Part shown: one piece after another, positions 1-5,626 of the stretch
Position numbering within the stretch: the first letter of the stretch is position 1
How the letters are laid out: each line of letters opens with the position of its first letter
The notes under the pieces: generated by a model
Databases searched by the model: none
Told to the model about the DNA's origin: nothing
Seen by the model: the letters and a program-made list of their open reading frames with translations, nothing else
Made by a program: the position numbers and the translations under genes
Source: an uncultured bacterium
GTDB taxonomy: Bacteria; Methylomirabilota; Methylomirabilia; Rokubacteriales; CSP1-6
Assembly (NCBI GenBank): GCA_946479205.1
Contig: CAMLFJ010000210.1
Coordinates: forward strand, 1 to 6,317
Direction of reading: 5' to 3'
Length of the DNA: 6,317 bases

Positions 1-1
1 C

Positions 2-673
2 GAGCTCCAGCTCTTCGTCTTCCTGGGCCTGATCATCATGATGGTGGCGGTGACCGCGGCGGTGGTCGTCATGCAGGAGGGCCAGCGCAAGATCCCGGTC
101 CAGTACGCCAAGCGGGTGGTCGGGCGGAGGATGTACGGGGGGCAGTCGACCCACATCCCGCTCCGCATCAACACCGCGGGCGTGATCCCGGTCATCTTCG
201 CCTCGTCGCTGATCCTGTTCCCGGCGACCCTCACGCGCTTCATCCACCACCCGTGGATGCAGTACGTCTCGGAGGCCCTCTCGCCCGGGCACTTCACCTA
301 CACCGTCCTCTACTGCGCCCTGATCATCTTCTTCGCCTACTTCTACACCGCGATCGTGTTCAACCCGGTCGACCTCGCCGACAACATGAAGAAGTACGGC
401 GGGTTCATCCCGGGGGTGCGGCCCGGCAAGAAGACCGCGGAGTACATCGACAAGACCCTGACCCGGATCACGCTGCCCGGGGCGATGTTCCTGGCCATGA
501 TCTCGGTATTACCCGACTTCCTGATCCAGTGGTTCAACACCCCGTTCTACTTCGGCGGGACCAGCCTCCTGATCGTGGTCGGGGTGGCTCTCGATACCGT
601 GCGACAGATGGAGTCCCATCTGCTGATGCGGAACTACGAGGGCTTCCTCCGCAAGAAGGCCAAGGGCGCATGA
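2..673 (+). CDS. secY: Protein translocase subunit SecY, C-terminal half (5' end outside window)
   Basis: SecY is the pore-forming subunit of the SecYEG channel, which moves unfolded proteins across, or inserts them into, the cytoplasmic membrane. The 223 residues seen here correspond to about the last half of the roughly 430-440 residue family. The reading frame is already open at base 2, so the start lies upstream. Visible residues 1-24 are the sixth membrane helix. A basic cytoplasmic loop follows with the family signatures EGQRKIPVQYAKR and QSTHIPLRIN (25-58). Helices 7 (about 61-80) and 8 (about 100-121) come next. The C5 loop contains VFNPVDLADNMKK and IPGVRPG; its Arg (codon 419-421) matches E. 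coli Arg357, needed for SecA-driven translocation. Helices 9 (about 156-175) and 10 (about 185-200, with PFYFGGTSLLIVV) precede a basic cytoplasmic tail. The TGA stop overlaps the adk start (ATGA). No defect is seen. Confidence 0.97.
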   Translation, partial: ELQLFVFLGLIIMMVAVTAAVVVMQEGQRKIPVQYAKRVVGRRMYGGQSTHIPLRINTAGVIPVIFASSLILFPATLTRFIHHPWMQYVSEALSPGHFTYTVLYCALIIFFAYFYTAIVFNPVDLADNMKKYGGFIPGVRPGKKTAEYIDKTLTRITLPGAMFLAMISVLPDFLIQWFNTPFYFGGTSLLIVVGVALDTVRQMESHLLMRNYEGFLRKKAKGA

Positions 674-1329
674 GCCGCGTGATCTTCCTCGGCGCCCCCG
701 GGGCGGGTAAGGGCACCCAGGCGCGCCGGCTCGCCGCGGGCTCGGGGGTTCCCCAGGTGGCCACCGGCGACATGCTCCGCGAGGCGGTCGCCGCGGGCAC
801 GCCGCTCGGGATCGAGGCCAAGCGCTTCATGGACCAGGGCGCGCTCGTGCCCGACGAGGTCGTGATCGGCCTGGTGGACGAGCGCCTGTCGCGCCCCGAC
901 GCCACCACGGGCTACGTGCTGGACGGCTTCCCGCGCACGGTGGCCCAGGCCGAAGCGCTCGACGCGCTGCTGGGCCGGCTCGGCCAGGACCTCGACCGCG
1001 TGGTCTTCTTCGACGTCTCTCGCGACGAGCTGCTGCGCCGCCTGACCGGGCGCCGGGTGTGCCGGCAGTGCGGCACCGCCTTCCACCTGGTCTCGGCCCC
1101 CCCGAAGGCGGCCGGCCGGTGCGATCAGTGCGGGGGCGAGCTCTACCAGCGCGAGGACGACGCGGAGGCCACGGTGGGGCGCCGGCTCGACGTCTACCAG
1201 ACCCAGACCGCGCCCCTGCTGGACTACTACCGCAAGCGCGGCCTGTTCGTGCGGGTGGCGGGCGAGGGGCCGGTGGACCGCGTGGCCGAGGCGATCCAGA
1301 AGGCGGTCAAGGAGCCGGTGGCATCGTGA
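670..1329 (+). CDS. adk: Adenylate kinase, long form with zinc-type LID
   Basis: Adenylate kinase interconverts ATP + AMP and 2 ADP in the cytosol and sets the adenylate energy balance. The 219-residue product has the P-loop GAPGAGKGT (8-16), the AMP-binding TGDMLR (32-37) and the catalytic signature DGFPRT (85-90). The LID domain lies at about 126-163, which makes this a long-form enzyme. The LID carries C131-x2-C134 and C151-x2-C154, the four-cysteine zinc site of many Gram-positive and other bacterial Adks; E. coli Adk lacks it. R161 and R172 in the QRxDD and RRLxxY segments fit the known substrate-binding arginines. The ATG is chosen because the P-loop then begins at the usual distance from the N-terminus and because it forms ATGA with the secY stop. 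A weak AAGAAGG (653-659) lies upstream, so translation is probably coupled to secY. The open frame extends 5' of this ATG but reads antiphase to secY and is not coding. Confidence 0.97.
   Translation: MSRVIFLGAPGAGKGTQARRLAAGSGVPQVATGDMLREAVAAGTPLGIEAKRFMDQGALVPDEVVIGLVDERLSRPDATTGYVLDGFPRTVAQAEALDALLGRLGQDLDRVVFFDVSRDELLRRLTGRRVCRQCGTAFHLVSAPPKAAGRCDQCGGELYQREDDAEATVGRRLDVYQTQTAPLLDYYRKRGLFVRVAGEGPVDRVAEAIQKAVKEPVAS
1309..1314 (+). promoter_or_regulatory. Ribosome binding site for map
   Basis: AAGGAG lies inside the end of adk, 11 nt before the GTG at 1326. It supports that GTG over the later in-frame ATG at 1362, which would cut off the N-terminal residues that precede the family's usual MRxAG segment. 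Confidence 0.55.
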
Positions 1330-2087
1330 TCCTACTCAAGTCGGCGCGCGAGCTCGGCCACATGCGGGCGGCCGGGCGGATCCTCGCCGAGGTCAAGGAC
1401 CGGCTGCGCGCGATGGTCAAGCCCGGGATCTCCACCAAGGAGATCGACGCGGACGTGGAAGCCTTCATCGTCTCCCGCGGCGCCGCCTCGGCGTTCAAGG
1501 GCTACCGGGGGTTCCCGGCCACCGTCTGCATCTCGATCAACGAGGAAGTGGTACACGGCATCCCCTCGCCCAAGCGGAAGCTGCGGGAGGGAGACATCGT
1601 GGGGCTGGACCTCGGGTGTATCGTCGAAGGGTACTACGCGGACTGCGCGATCACCCTGCCGGTGGGGCCGGTACCCCCGCGGGTGCAGGAGCTCTTGGAC
1701 GTCACCCGGGAGAGCCTGGACAAGGCGATCGTCCAGTGCCGCGCCGGCAATCGGCTGGGCGACGTCTCCCACGCGGTGCAGACCCACTGCGAGAGCCACG
1801 GCTTCGGGGTCGTGCGCGCCTTCGTCGGACACGGGATCGGGCGGAATCTCCACGAGGAGCCGCAGATCCCGAACTTCGGGGATGCGGGACGGGGCCCGGT
1901 GATCAAGGCGGGCATGGTGCTGGCCATCGAGCCGATGATCACCATGGGCTCGTGGGAGGTGCGCGTGCTCGAGGATCGCTGGACCGCGGTGACCGCCGAC
2001 GGGAGCTGGGCCGCGCACTTCGAAGACACCATCGCGATCACCGAGGCGGGGCCCGAGGTGCTGACGCGACTGGATCGCGCGGCCTAG
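1326..2087 (+). CDS. map: Methionine aminopeptidase type I
   Basis: Map removes the initiator methionine from nascent proteins when the second residue is small, working co-translationally on deformylated chains. The 253-residue product is a short type I enzyme with the pita-bread fold and no N-terminal SH3 or zinc extension. The five metal ligands are all present: D95 (GLDLG), D106 (YYADCA), H169 (VGHGIG), E202 (AIEPM) and E233 (HFEDT). H77 (VVHGIP) and H176 (NLHEEP) match the E. coli substrate-contacting histidines His79 and His178. Type I enzymes often read E-H-T at the last ligand; here it is E-D-T, a mild variant. The start is GTG, overlapping the adk stop as GTGA, which suggests translational coupling. 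Placement between adk and infA is the classical spc-operon order. No frameshift or lost catalytic residue is seen. Confidence 0.97.
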   Translation: MILLKSARELGHMRAAGRILAEVKDRLRAMVKPGISTKEIDADVEAFIVSRGAASAFKGYRGFPATVCISINEEVVHGIPSPKRKLREGDIVGLDLGCIVEGYYADCAITLPVGPVPPRVQELLDVTRESLDKAIVQCRAGNRLGDVSHAVQTHCESHGFGVVRAFVGHGIGRNLHEEPQIPNFGDAGRGPVIKAGMVLAIEPMITMGSWEVRVLEDRWTAVTADGSWAAHFEDTIAITEAGPEVLTRLDRAA

Positions 2088-2101
2088 GGGGACCCGAGTC
2101 G

Positions 2102-2320
2102 ATGGCCAAGGAAGACGCGATCGAGGTGGAGGGCACGGTGGTGGAGCCGTTGCCCAACGCGATGTTCCGGGTGGAGCTGGAGAACGGTCACCGGGTGCTG
2201 GCCCACGTGTCGGGCAAGATGCGCATGAACTTCATTCGCATCCTGCCGGGCGACAAGGTGAAGGTGGAGCTGTCACCCTACGACCTCACCCGGGGCCGTA
2301 TCACGTACCGGTTCAAGTAA
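2102..2320 (+). CDS. infA: Translation initiation factor IF-1
   Basis: IF-1 binds the A site of the 30S subunit during initiation and helps IF-2 and IF-3 select the initiator tRNA. The 72-residue product has exactly the length of E. coli IF-1 and aligns with it end to end without gaps. It begins [13 protein letters not shown] and contains the OB-fold hallmarks [10 protein letters not shown] (21-30), HVSGKMR (35-41), [18 protein letters not shown] (45-62) and the terminal GRITYRFK. The ATG lies 14 nt after the map stop. AGGGGGA (2086-2092) overlaps that stop and sits 9 nt upstream, so the start is well supported. infA ends the tightly packed first block; an 82-nt gap follows. Confidence 0.98.
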   Translation: MAKEDAIEVEGTVVEPLPNAMFRVELENGHRVLAHVSGKMRMNFIRILPGDKVKVELSPYDLTRGRITYRFK

Positions 2321-2357
2321 CGTGTTCGAGCTTGGCGAGGCGCAGCCGAAGGCGAGC

Positions 2358-2393
2358 CGAGCGGATATATAAAGTCGAGCGGATAAATAAAGG
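2358..2393 (+). repeat. Two-copy 18-nt tandem direct repeat upstream of rpmJ
   Basis: CGAGCGGATATATAAAGT (2358-2375) is followed directly by CGAGCGGATAAATAAAGG (2376-2393), with 16 of 18 positions identical and no spacer. Each copy joins a GC-rich CGAGCGG to an AT-rich half. The end of the second copy contributes to the AAAGGGG ribosome binding site of rpmJ (2389-2395). Confidence 0.85.
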
Positions 2394-2395
2394 GG
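2389..2395 (+). promoter_or_regulatory. Ribosome binding site for rpmJ
   Basis: AAAGGGG lies 7 nt before the rpmJ ATG and overlaps the end of the second 18-nt repeat copy. It supports initiation independent of infA, whose stop is 82 nt upstream. Confidence 0.7.
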
Positions 2396-2402
2396 CAAGG
2401 GT

Positions 2403-2516
2403 ATGAAAGTACGTCCATCGATCAAGGTTCGGTGCGAGCACTGCAAGGTCGTCCGCCGCGAGGGCCGCGTGCGGATCATCTGCACGAACCCGCGCCACAA
2501 GCAGCGTCAGGGATAG
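2403..2516 (+). CDS. rpmJ: 50S ribosomal protein L36, zinc-binding (C+) form
   Basis: L36 is the smallest protein of the large ribosomal subunit and binds 23S rRNA late in assembly. The 37-residue product starts [15 protein letters not shown] and ends PRHKQRQG, as in the universal family, and has the standard length of 37-38 residues. The zinc ribbon ligands C11, C14, C27 and H32 are all present, so this is the zinc-binding form; many bacteria also keep a zinc-free paralog elsewhere. The gene is only 38 codons with its stop and is easily missed by length-filtered callers. Its ribosome binding site is AAAGGGG 7 nt upstream. Its TAG stop is part of the AGGAG that serves rpsM 8 nt downstream, so the two are probably coupled. 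The position between infA and rpsM is the usual one. Confidence 0.97.
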   Translation: MKVRPSIKVRCEHCKVVRREGRVRIICTNPRHKQRQG

Positions 2517-2524
2517 GAGCCCAC

Positions 2525-2929
2525 ATGGCACGTATCGCCGGAGTCGACCTGCCGCGGGACAAGCGGGGCCAGATCGCGGTCCAGTACATCTACGGGATCG
2601 GGATCCCGTCCGCGAAGAAGATCTTCGCGGACGCACGCGTCGATCCCAACAAGCGGGTGAAGAGCTGGTCGGACGACGAGACGGGCCGGGTGCGTGACAT
2701 CATCGAGCGCGAGTACAAGGTGGAGGGCGACCTCCGCCGCGAAGTCTCCATGAGCGTGAAGCGCCTGATGGACATCGGGTGCTACCGCGGCATCCGGCAT
2801 CGCAAGGGTCTGCCGGTACGCGGGCAGCGAACCCACACGAACGCGCGCACGCGCAAGGGCAAGAGCAAGGGCGTGATGGTGAAGAAGAAGCCGGTGGCCG
2901 CCGCGCCCTCCGCGCCGCCGAAAAAGTAA
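2525..2929 (+). CDS. rpsM: 30S ribosomal protein S13
   Basis: S13 sits in the head of the 30S subunit, contacts S19 and 16S rRNA, and forms intersubunit bridges with 23S rRNA and L5. The 134-residue product is longer than E. coli S13 (118). It opens [14 protein letters not shown], contains the helix-hairpin-helix segment [13 protein letters not shown] (21-33), and has the diagnostic [27 protein letters not shown] (86-112; key features are the [11 protein letters not shown] and [10 protein letters not shown] blocks). After TRKG most bacteria read GPR or similar. Here the sequence continues [10 protein letters not shown] and then an Ala/Pro/Lys tail to 134. In the ribosome this C-terminus reaches toward the P-site tRNA. 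AGGAG (2515-2519), overlapping the rpmJ stop, lies 5 nt before the ATG. The rpmJ-rpsM gap of 8 nt leaves no room for an E. coli-style S4-binding leader. Confidence 0.97.
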   Translation: MARIAGVDLPRDKRGQIAVQYIYGIGIPSAKKIFADARVDPNKRVKSWSDDETGRVRDIIEREYKVEGDLRREVSMSVKRLMDIGCYRGIRHRKGLPVRGQRTHTNARTRKGKSKGVMVKKKPVAAAPSAPPKK

Positions 2930-2941
2930 GGAGCCGAATCG

Positions 2942-3370
2942 ATGGCCGACGCCGCGGAACAGAAGCCGGACGAGAAAGCCGCCGCCGCGCCCCGCAAGGG
3001 CGGGCGCAAGCGGGAGCGCAAGGAGGTCCGCGTGGGCATCGCCCACGTGCAGGCCACCTTCAACAACACGATCGTGACCCTGACCGACAAGATGGGCAAC
3101 GTGGTCTCGTGGGCCAGTGCGGGCAGCGTGGGCTTCAAGGGCTCGCGCAAGAGCACGCCCTTCGCGGCGCAGACCGCGGCCGAGAACGCGGCCCGCAAGG
3201 CGATGGAAGTGGGCCTCAAGCAGGTGGAGGTGTTCGTGCGCGGCCCGGGAGCCGGGCGCGAGGCGGCCATCCGCTCGCTGCAGGCGGTGGGACTGGAGAT
3301 CACCGCCATCCGTGACGTGACCCCGATTCCGCACAACGGCTGCCGGCCGCCCAAGCGGCGACGCGTGTAG
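2942..3370 (+). CDS. rpsK: 30S ribosomal protein S11
   Basis: S11 lies on the 30S platform near the E site and helps shape the mRNA exit path with S7 and S18. The 142-residue product exceeds E. coli S11 (129) because of a longer N-terminal Ala/Lys/Arg-rich tail (about 1-27). The conserved core starts near [16 protein letters not shown] (31-46) and includes [14 protein letters not shown] (64-77), VRGPGAGRE (99-107) and the C-terminal [18 protein letters not shown]. The N132-G133 pair in PHNGC matches the site reported as isoaspartate in E. coli S11. Start choice: ATG at 2942 has AAGGAG (2928-2933) 8 nt upstream, overlapping the rpsM TAA stop. No in-frame alternative fits better, so the tail is likely real. 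Confidence 0.97.
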   Translation: MADAAEQKPDEKAAAAPRKGGRKRERKEVRVGIAHVQATFNNTIVTLTDKMGNVVSWASAGSVGFKGSRKSTPFAAQTAAENAARKAMEVGLKQVEVFVRGPGAGREAAIRSLQAVGLEITAIRDVTPIPHNGCRPPKRRRV

Positions 3371-3376
3371 GAGGAG
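3369..3376 (+). promoter_or_regulatory. Strong ribosome binding site for rpsD
   Basis: AGGAGGAG overlaps the rpsK TAG stop and sits 6 nt before GTG 3383. A near-perfect anti-16S match at ideal spacing fixes the GTG as the rpsD start; the resulting MARYRAA N-terminus is the family norm. Confidence 0.85.
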
Positions 3377-3382
3377 ACGTAC

Positions 3383-4006
3383 GTGGCACGATATCGAGCC
3401 GCCGTTTGCCGGCAGTGCCGGCGTGAAGGCATCAAGCTGTTCCTGAAGGGCTCCCGCTGTTTCACCGACAAGTGCGCGATCGAGCGGCGGAACTACCCGC
3501 CCGGTCAGCACGGCCTGGGGCGCACCAAGCCGACGCAGTACGGCATCCAGCTCCGGGAGAAGCAGAAGGCCAAGCGCATCTACGGGGTGCTGGAGGCGCA
3601 GTTCCGTCGCTACTTCGCGTGGGCCGAGGCCGAGAAGGGCATCACCGGCGAGAACCTGCTCAAGTTCCTCGAGCGGCGCCTCGACAACGTGGTGTTCCGC
3701 CTGGGCATCGGCGCCTCCCGCCGGGAGGCCCGGCAGATGATCGGCCACGGGCACATCCAGGTGAACGGGCGGAAGGTGTCGATCCCTTCGTTCATCGTGA
3801 AGGTGGGCGAGGTGGTGCAGCTGCGCCCGACCTCCAAGATGCAGGAGCGGGTCGCCGACAACCTGACCGCGGGGCGCTCGCCGGTACCGCCGTGGCTGGA
3901 CCTGGACGTCAACGAGAAGAAGGGTACGGTGCGCGGGCTTCCGCTGCGGGAGGACATCCAGATCCCGGTGCAGGAGCAGCTCATCGTCGAGCTGTTCTCG
4001 AAGTAG
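3383..4006 (+). CDS. rpsD: 30S ribosomal protein S4, four-cysteine form
   Basis: S4 is a primary 16S rRNA binder that nucleates assembly of the 30S body, lines the mRNA entry channel and affects decoding fidelity. The 207-residue product has normal length. C9, C12, C26 and C31 form the N-terminal zinc site known from Thermus and Geobacillus S4, absent from E. coli S4. The motif [11 protein letters not shown] (34-44) follows. The S4 RNA-binding domain (about 98-148) contains [29 protein letters not shown] and VGEVVQL. The C-terminal part ends [12 protein letters not shown], as in the family. Translation starts at GTG behind a very strong ribosome binding site. In E. coli S4 is the autogenous repressor of the alpha operon and in Bacillus it represses its own gene. 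A target here cannot be named by eye. A 7-bp hairpin begins at the last base of its stop codon. Confidence 0.97.
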   Translation: MARYRAAVCRQCRREGIKLFLKGSRCFTDKCAIERRNYPPGQHGLGRTKPTQYGIQLREKQKAKRIYGVLEAQFRRYFAWAEAEKGITGENLLKFLERRLDNVVFRLGIGASRREARQMIGHGHIQVNGRKVSIPSFIVKVGEVVQLRPTSKMQERVADNLTAGRSPVPPWLDLDVNEKKGTVRGLPLREDIQIPVQEQLIVELFSK

Positions 4007-4023
4007 GCGGCCGACCGGCCGCC
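4006..4023 (+). promoter_or_regulatory. Perfect GC hairpin between rpsD and rpoA
   Basis: GGCGGCC (4006-4012) pairs exactly with GGCCGCC (4017-4023) around the loop GACC, giving seven G-C pairs. The stem starts at the last base of the rpsD stop and ends directly before AGAAGGGG, the rpoA ribosome binding site. No T-run follows, so it is not a standard intrinsic terminator. It could tune rpoA translation, mark an RNA-processing site or stabilise an mRNA end; the role is inference. Confidence 0.6.
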
Positions 4024-4031
4024 AGAAGGGG
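4024..4031 (+). promoter_or_regulatory. Ribosome binding site for rpoA
   Basis: AGAAGGGG immediately follows the 4006-4023 hairpin and ends 3 nt before the ATG; its AGAAGG core leaves 5 nt. The closeness of the hairpin is notable because the stem could affect ribosome access. Confidence 0.6.
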
Positions 4032-4034
4032 CAT

Positions 4035-5021
4035 ATGGCCAGGACACCGTTTCAGAAGCCGAAGTCGATCCAGTGGGAGATTCTCTCCGATCGTTACGGG
4101 CGGCTGGTCGCCGAGCCGTTCGAGAAGGGTTACGCCCTCACCGTCGGGCACTCGCTGCGCCGCACCCTCCTGGCCATCGTGCCGGGATCGGCGGTGTCGT
4201 GGGTCCGGATTCCGGGCGTGAAGGACGTGGAGACCCGCATCCCCGGGGTGCAGGAAGACACCACCGATGTGCTGCTGAACCTGAAGAAGCTGGCGGTGAG
4301 CGTGCCGTCCGGCGAGCCCACCGAGACCCGGCTCGAGGCTCGGGGACCCAAGCAGGTCACCGGCGCCGACGTGTCGGAGGCGAGCGGCGTCGAGGTGCTG
4401 AACCCGGAGATCCACATCGCGACCCTGGCCGCGGGCGCCACCCTCGCGATCGACCTCGGGATCGGCGCGGGGCGCGGCTACATGGCGGCCGACCGGCATT
4501 CCGCGGGAACCATTCCCGCCGGAGCGATCGCGCTCGACTCGGCCTTCTCGCCGATCCAGCGCGTGGCCTACGGTGTGGAGAACGCGCGGCTGGGCAAGGT
4601 CACCGACTACGAGAAGCTGATCCTCGAGATCTGGACCAACGGGGCGGTGTCGCCCGACGATGCCCTCTCGCGGGCGGCCCGCCACCTGCAGTCGCACTTC
4701 TCCCACCTGGCCCCGGAAGGGCGCGAGGAGGAAGAGGAGGAGGTGGAGGCGACCGGCGAGGGCTTCCTGCAGGAGAGCCTGTCCAAGCCGCTCGAGGAGC
4801 TGCCGCTCCCCGCGCGGGCCATCAACGCATTGAAGAACCACGAGATCCTGATGGTCGCGGACCTGGTCCAGAAGACCGACGAGGACCTCGAGTCGGTCAA
4901 GAACCTCGGCTCCAAGTCGATCGAGGAGATCAAGACCGCGCTGGCCGCGCTCGGCCTGTCGCTCGGCATGCGCATCGACCCGAATCTGCTGGGCGCGCTC
5001 GGCCGCGGAGGGACGAAATGA
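4035..5021 (+). CDS. rpoA: DNA-directed RNA polymerase subunit alpha
   Basis: Alpha dimerises to start assembly of the RNA polymerase core, and its C-terminal domain contacts UP elements and activators. The 328-residue product matches the E. coli length (329). The N-terminal domain (about 10-225) shows the dimerisation signature [24 protein letters not shown] (20-43, with EPFEKGYA and HSLRRTLL blocks), [16 protein letters not shown] (69-84) and the late [22 protein letters not shown] segment. An acidic linker with six consecutive Glu (231-236) follows. The C-terminal domain (about 248-316) has [10 protein letters not shown], where R261 and N264 correspond to DNA-contacting Arg265 and Asn268 of E. 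coli. It also has [13 protein letters not shown] and GLSLGMR. The downstream gene rplQ starts inside the rpoA stop. All key segments are intact. Confidence 0.98.
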   Translation: MARTPFQKPKSIQWEILSDRYGRLVAEPFEKGYALTVGHSLRRTLLAIVPGSAVSWVRIPGVKDVETRIPGVQEDTTDVLLNLKKLAVSVPSGEPTETRLEARGPKQVTGADVSEASGVEVLNPEIHIATLAAGATLAIDLGIGAGRGYMAADRHSAGTIPAGAIALDSAFSPIQRVAYGVENARLGKVTDYEKLILEIWTNGAVSPDDALSRAARHLQSHFSHLAPEGREEEEEEVEATGEGFLQESLSKPLEELPLPARAINALKNHEILMVADLVQKTDEDLESVKNLGSKSIEEIKTALAALGLSLGMRIDPNLLGALGRGGTK

Positions 5022-5515
5022 GGCACGGCAAGGCGGGCTTCAAGCTCGGGCGGGTCACCGCCCACCGCTGGGCGCTCTTCCGCAACCTGCTCGTGGCCCT
5101 CTTCCGCCACGAGCGCATCATGACCACCGAGGCCAAGGCCAAGGCGGTCCGTGGCCTCGCCGACCACATGGTCACCCTCGCCAAGCGCGACGATCTGCAC
5201 GCGCGCCGGCAGGTGCTGAGCATGGTGCCCGACGCGGTCGTGGTGAAGAAGCTCTTCGACACCATCGCGGCCCGCTTCAGCGAGCGGCCCGGCGGCTACA
5301 CCCGCATCATGAAGGCGGGCCTGCGCGCCGGCGACCGCGCGCAGATGGTGGTGCTGGAGCTGGTGGACCGGCCGGAGGAGCCCAAGGAGAAGGGGAAGAA
5401 GGACGCCAAGGCCGAGAAGGCCCCCAAGGAAGACAAGAAGGCCAAGGGCAAGGGCGAGGCCTCCGCGGGCGCGGCCAAGGGCCGGCGCAAGAAGGCGGCC
5501 GCGGCGGCGGGCTAG
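5018..5515 (+). CDS. rplQ: 50S ribosomal protein L17 with Lys/Ala-rich C-terminal tail
   Basis: L17 binds 23S rRNA near the exit side of the large subunit. The 165-residue product is clearly longer than E. coli L17 (127). Residues 1-117 are the standard domain: [50 protein letters not shown] (blocks [13 protein letters not shown] and [10 protein letters not shown]), [37 protein letters not shown] (blocks RPGGYTRI and [12 protein letters not shown]). From about 118 the chain is a low-complexity tail of Lys, Ala, Glu and Gly that ends in [10 protein letters not shown]. Such basic tails occur in some lineages and presumably follow rRNA or stay flexible. The ATG overlaps the rpoA TGA as ATGA, with GGAGGGA (5007-5013) upstream, so translational coupling to rpoA is likely. 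This is the last gene of the operon; a hairpin follows about 40 nt downstream. Confidence 0.97.
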   Translation: MRHGKAGFKLGRVTAHRWALFRNLLVALFRHERIMTTEAKAKAVRGLADHMVTLAKRDDLHARRQVLSMVPDAVVVKKLFDTIAARFSERPGGYTRIMKAGLRAGDRAQMVVLELVDRPEEPKEKGKKDAKAEKAPKEDKKAKGKGEASAGAAKGRRKKAAAAAG

Positions 5516-5555
5516 TTCTGCTTCTTACCGTCTAGTTCTTCAGGCTCTGTTGAAA

Positions 5556-5582
5556 TGCGGGGGCCCAGAAATGGCCCCCGCA
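5556..5582. terminator. Probable shared terminator between rplQ and the convergent hydrolase gene
   Basis: TGCGGGGGCC (5556-5565) pairs perfectly with GGCCCCCGCA (5573-5582) around a 7-nt loop (CAGAAAT), a 10-bp GC-rich stem. It lies 40 nt after the rplQ stop and 44 nt beyond the hydrolase stop, so both transcripts run into it. On the + strand no T-run follows (GTCCCCC). On the - strand the stem is followed by TTTCAACAG, a weak T-run. It is most likely a two-way terminator or RNA-end stabiliser. The rest of the 111-nt spacer (5516-5626) holds only a 10-nt palindrome GTCCGCGGAC (5591-5600) and pyrimidine-rich DNA. Confidence 0.7.
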
Positions 5583-5626
5583 GTCCCCCGGTCCGCGGAC
5601 TCCCGTTTACTGCTTGTTGCGGTAGT

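Larger units (their letters stand above)
2321..2402 (+). promoter_or_regulatory. infA-rpmJ spacer, possible leader or internal promoter region
   Basis: This 82-nt spacer is the only gap above 30 nt within the + strand gene run. Its first part is GC-rich and quasi-repetitive: GGCGAG at 2334 and 2351, GCCGA at 2345 and 2356. It can form a bulged 6-bp stem (CTTGGC 2331-2336 with GCCGAAG 2345-2351). Its second part is AT-rich, unusual here, with TATATA (2366), TATAAA (2368) and TAAATA (2384). These resemble -10 elements, but no good -35 lies at 16-18 nt; TTGGCG at 2332 is about 28 nt away. A promoter is therefore possible but not shown. A regulatory role is inference from position and base composition only. 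Confidence 0.35.

Noticed and set aside
253..669. Open frame extending 5' from adk
   Set aside because: It overlaps secY in another frame with Arg/Pro/His-rich nonsense; Adk homology begins exactly at 670.
1059..1325. Open frame extending 5' from map inside adk
   Set aside because: No Map homology precedes 1326; the region is certain adk coding sequence in another frame.
2332..2371. Sigma-70 type promoter from TTGGCG and TATATA
   Set aside because: The spacing is about 28 nt, far above the usual 16-18, and no better -35 is present. Kept only as a possible regulatory spacer.
2507..3754. Long antisense open frame (415 codons) across rpsM, rpsK and rpsD
   Set aside because: It is antiphase to three certain genes; its His/Arg/Leu/Ala-rich product has no recognisable domain. 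Long antisense frames are expected at this GC content.
5512..5539. CTAGTTCT repeated 20 nt apart (5512-5519 and 5532-5539)
   Set aside because: An 8-nt repeat whose first copy contains the rplQ stop; too short to support a function.
5591..5600. Palindrome GTCCGCGGAC as an operator site
   Set aside because: It lies between convergent gene ends, where an operator is not expected; short GC palindromes are common here.
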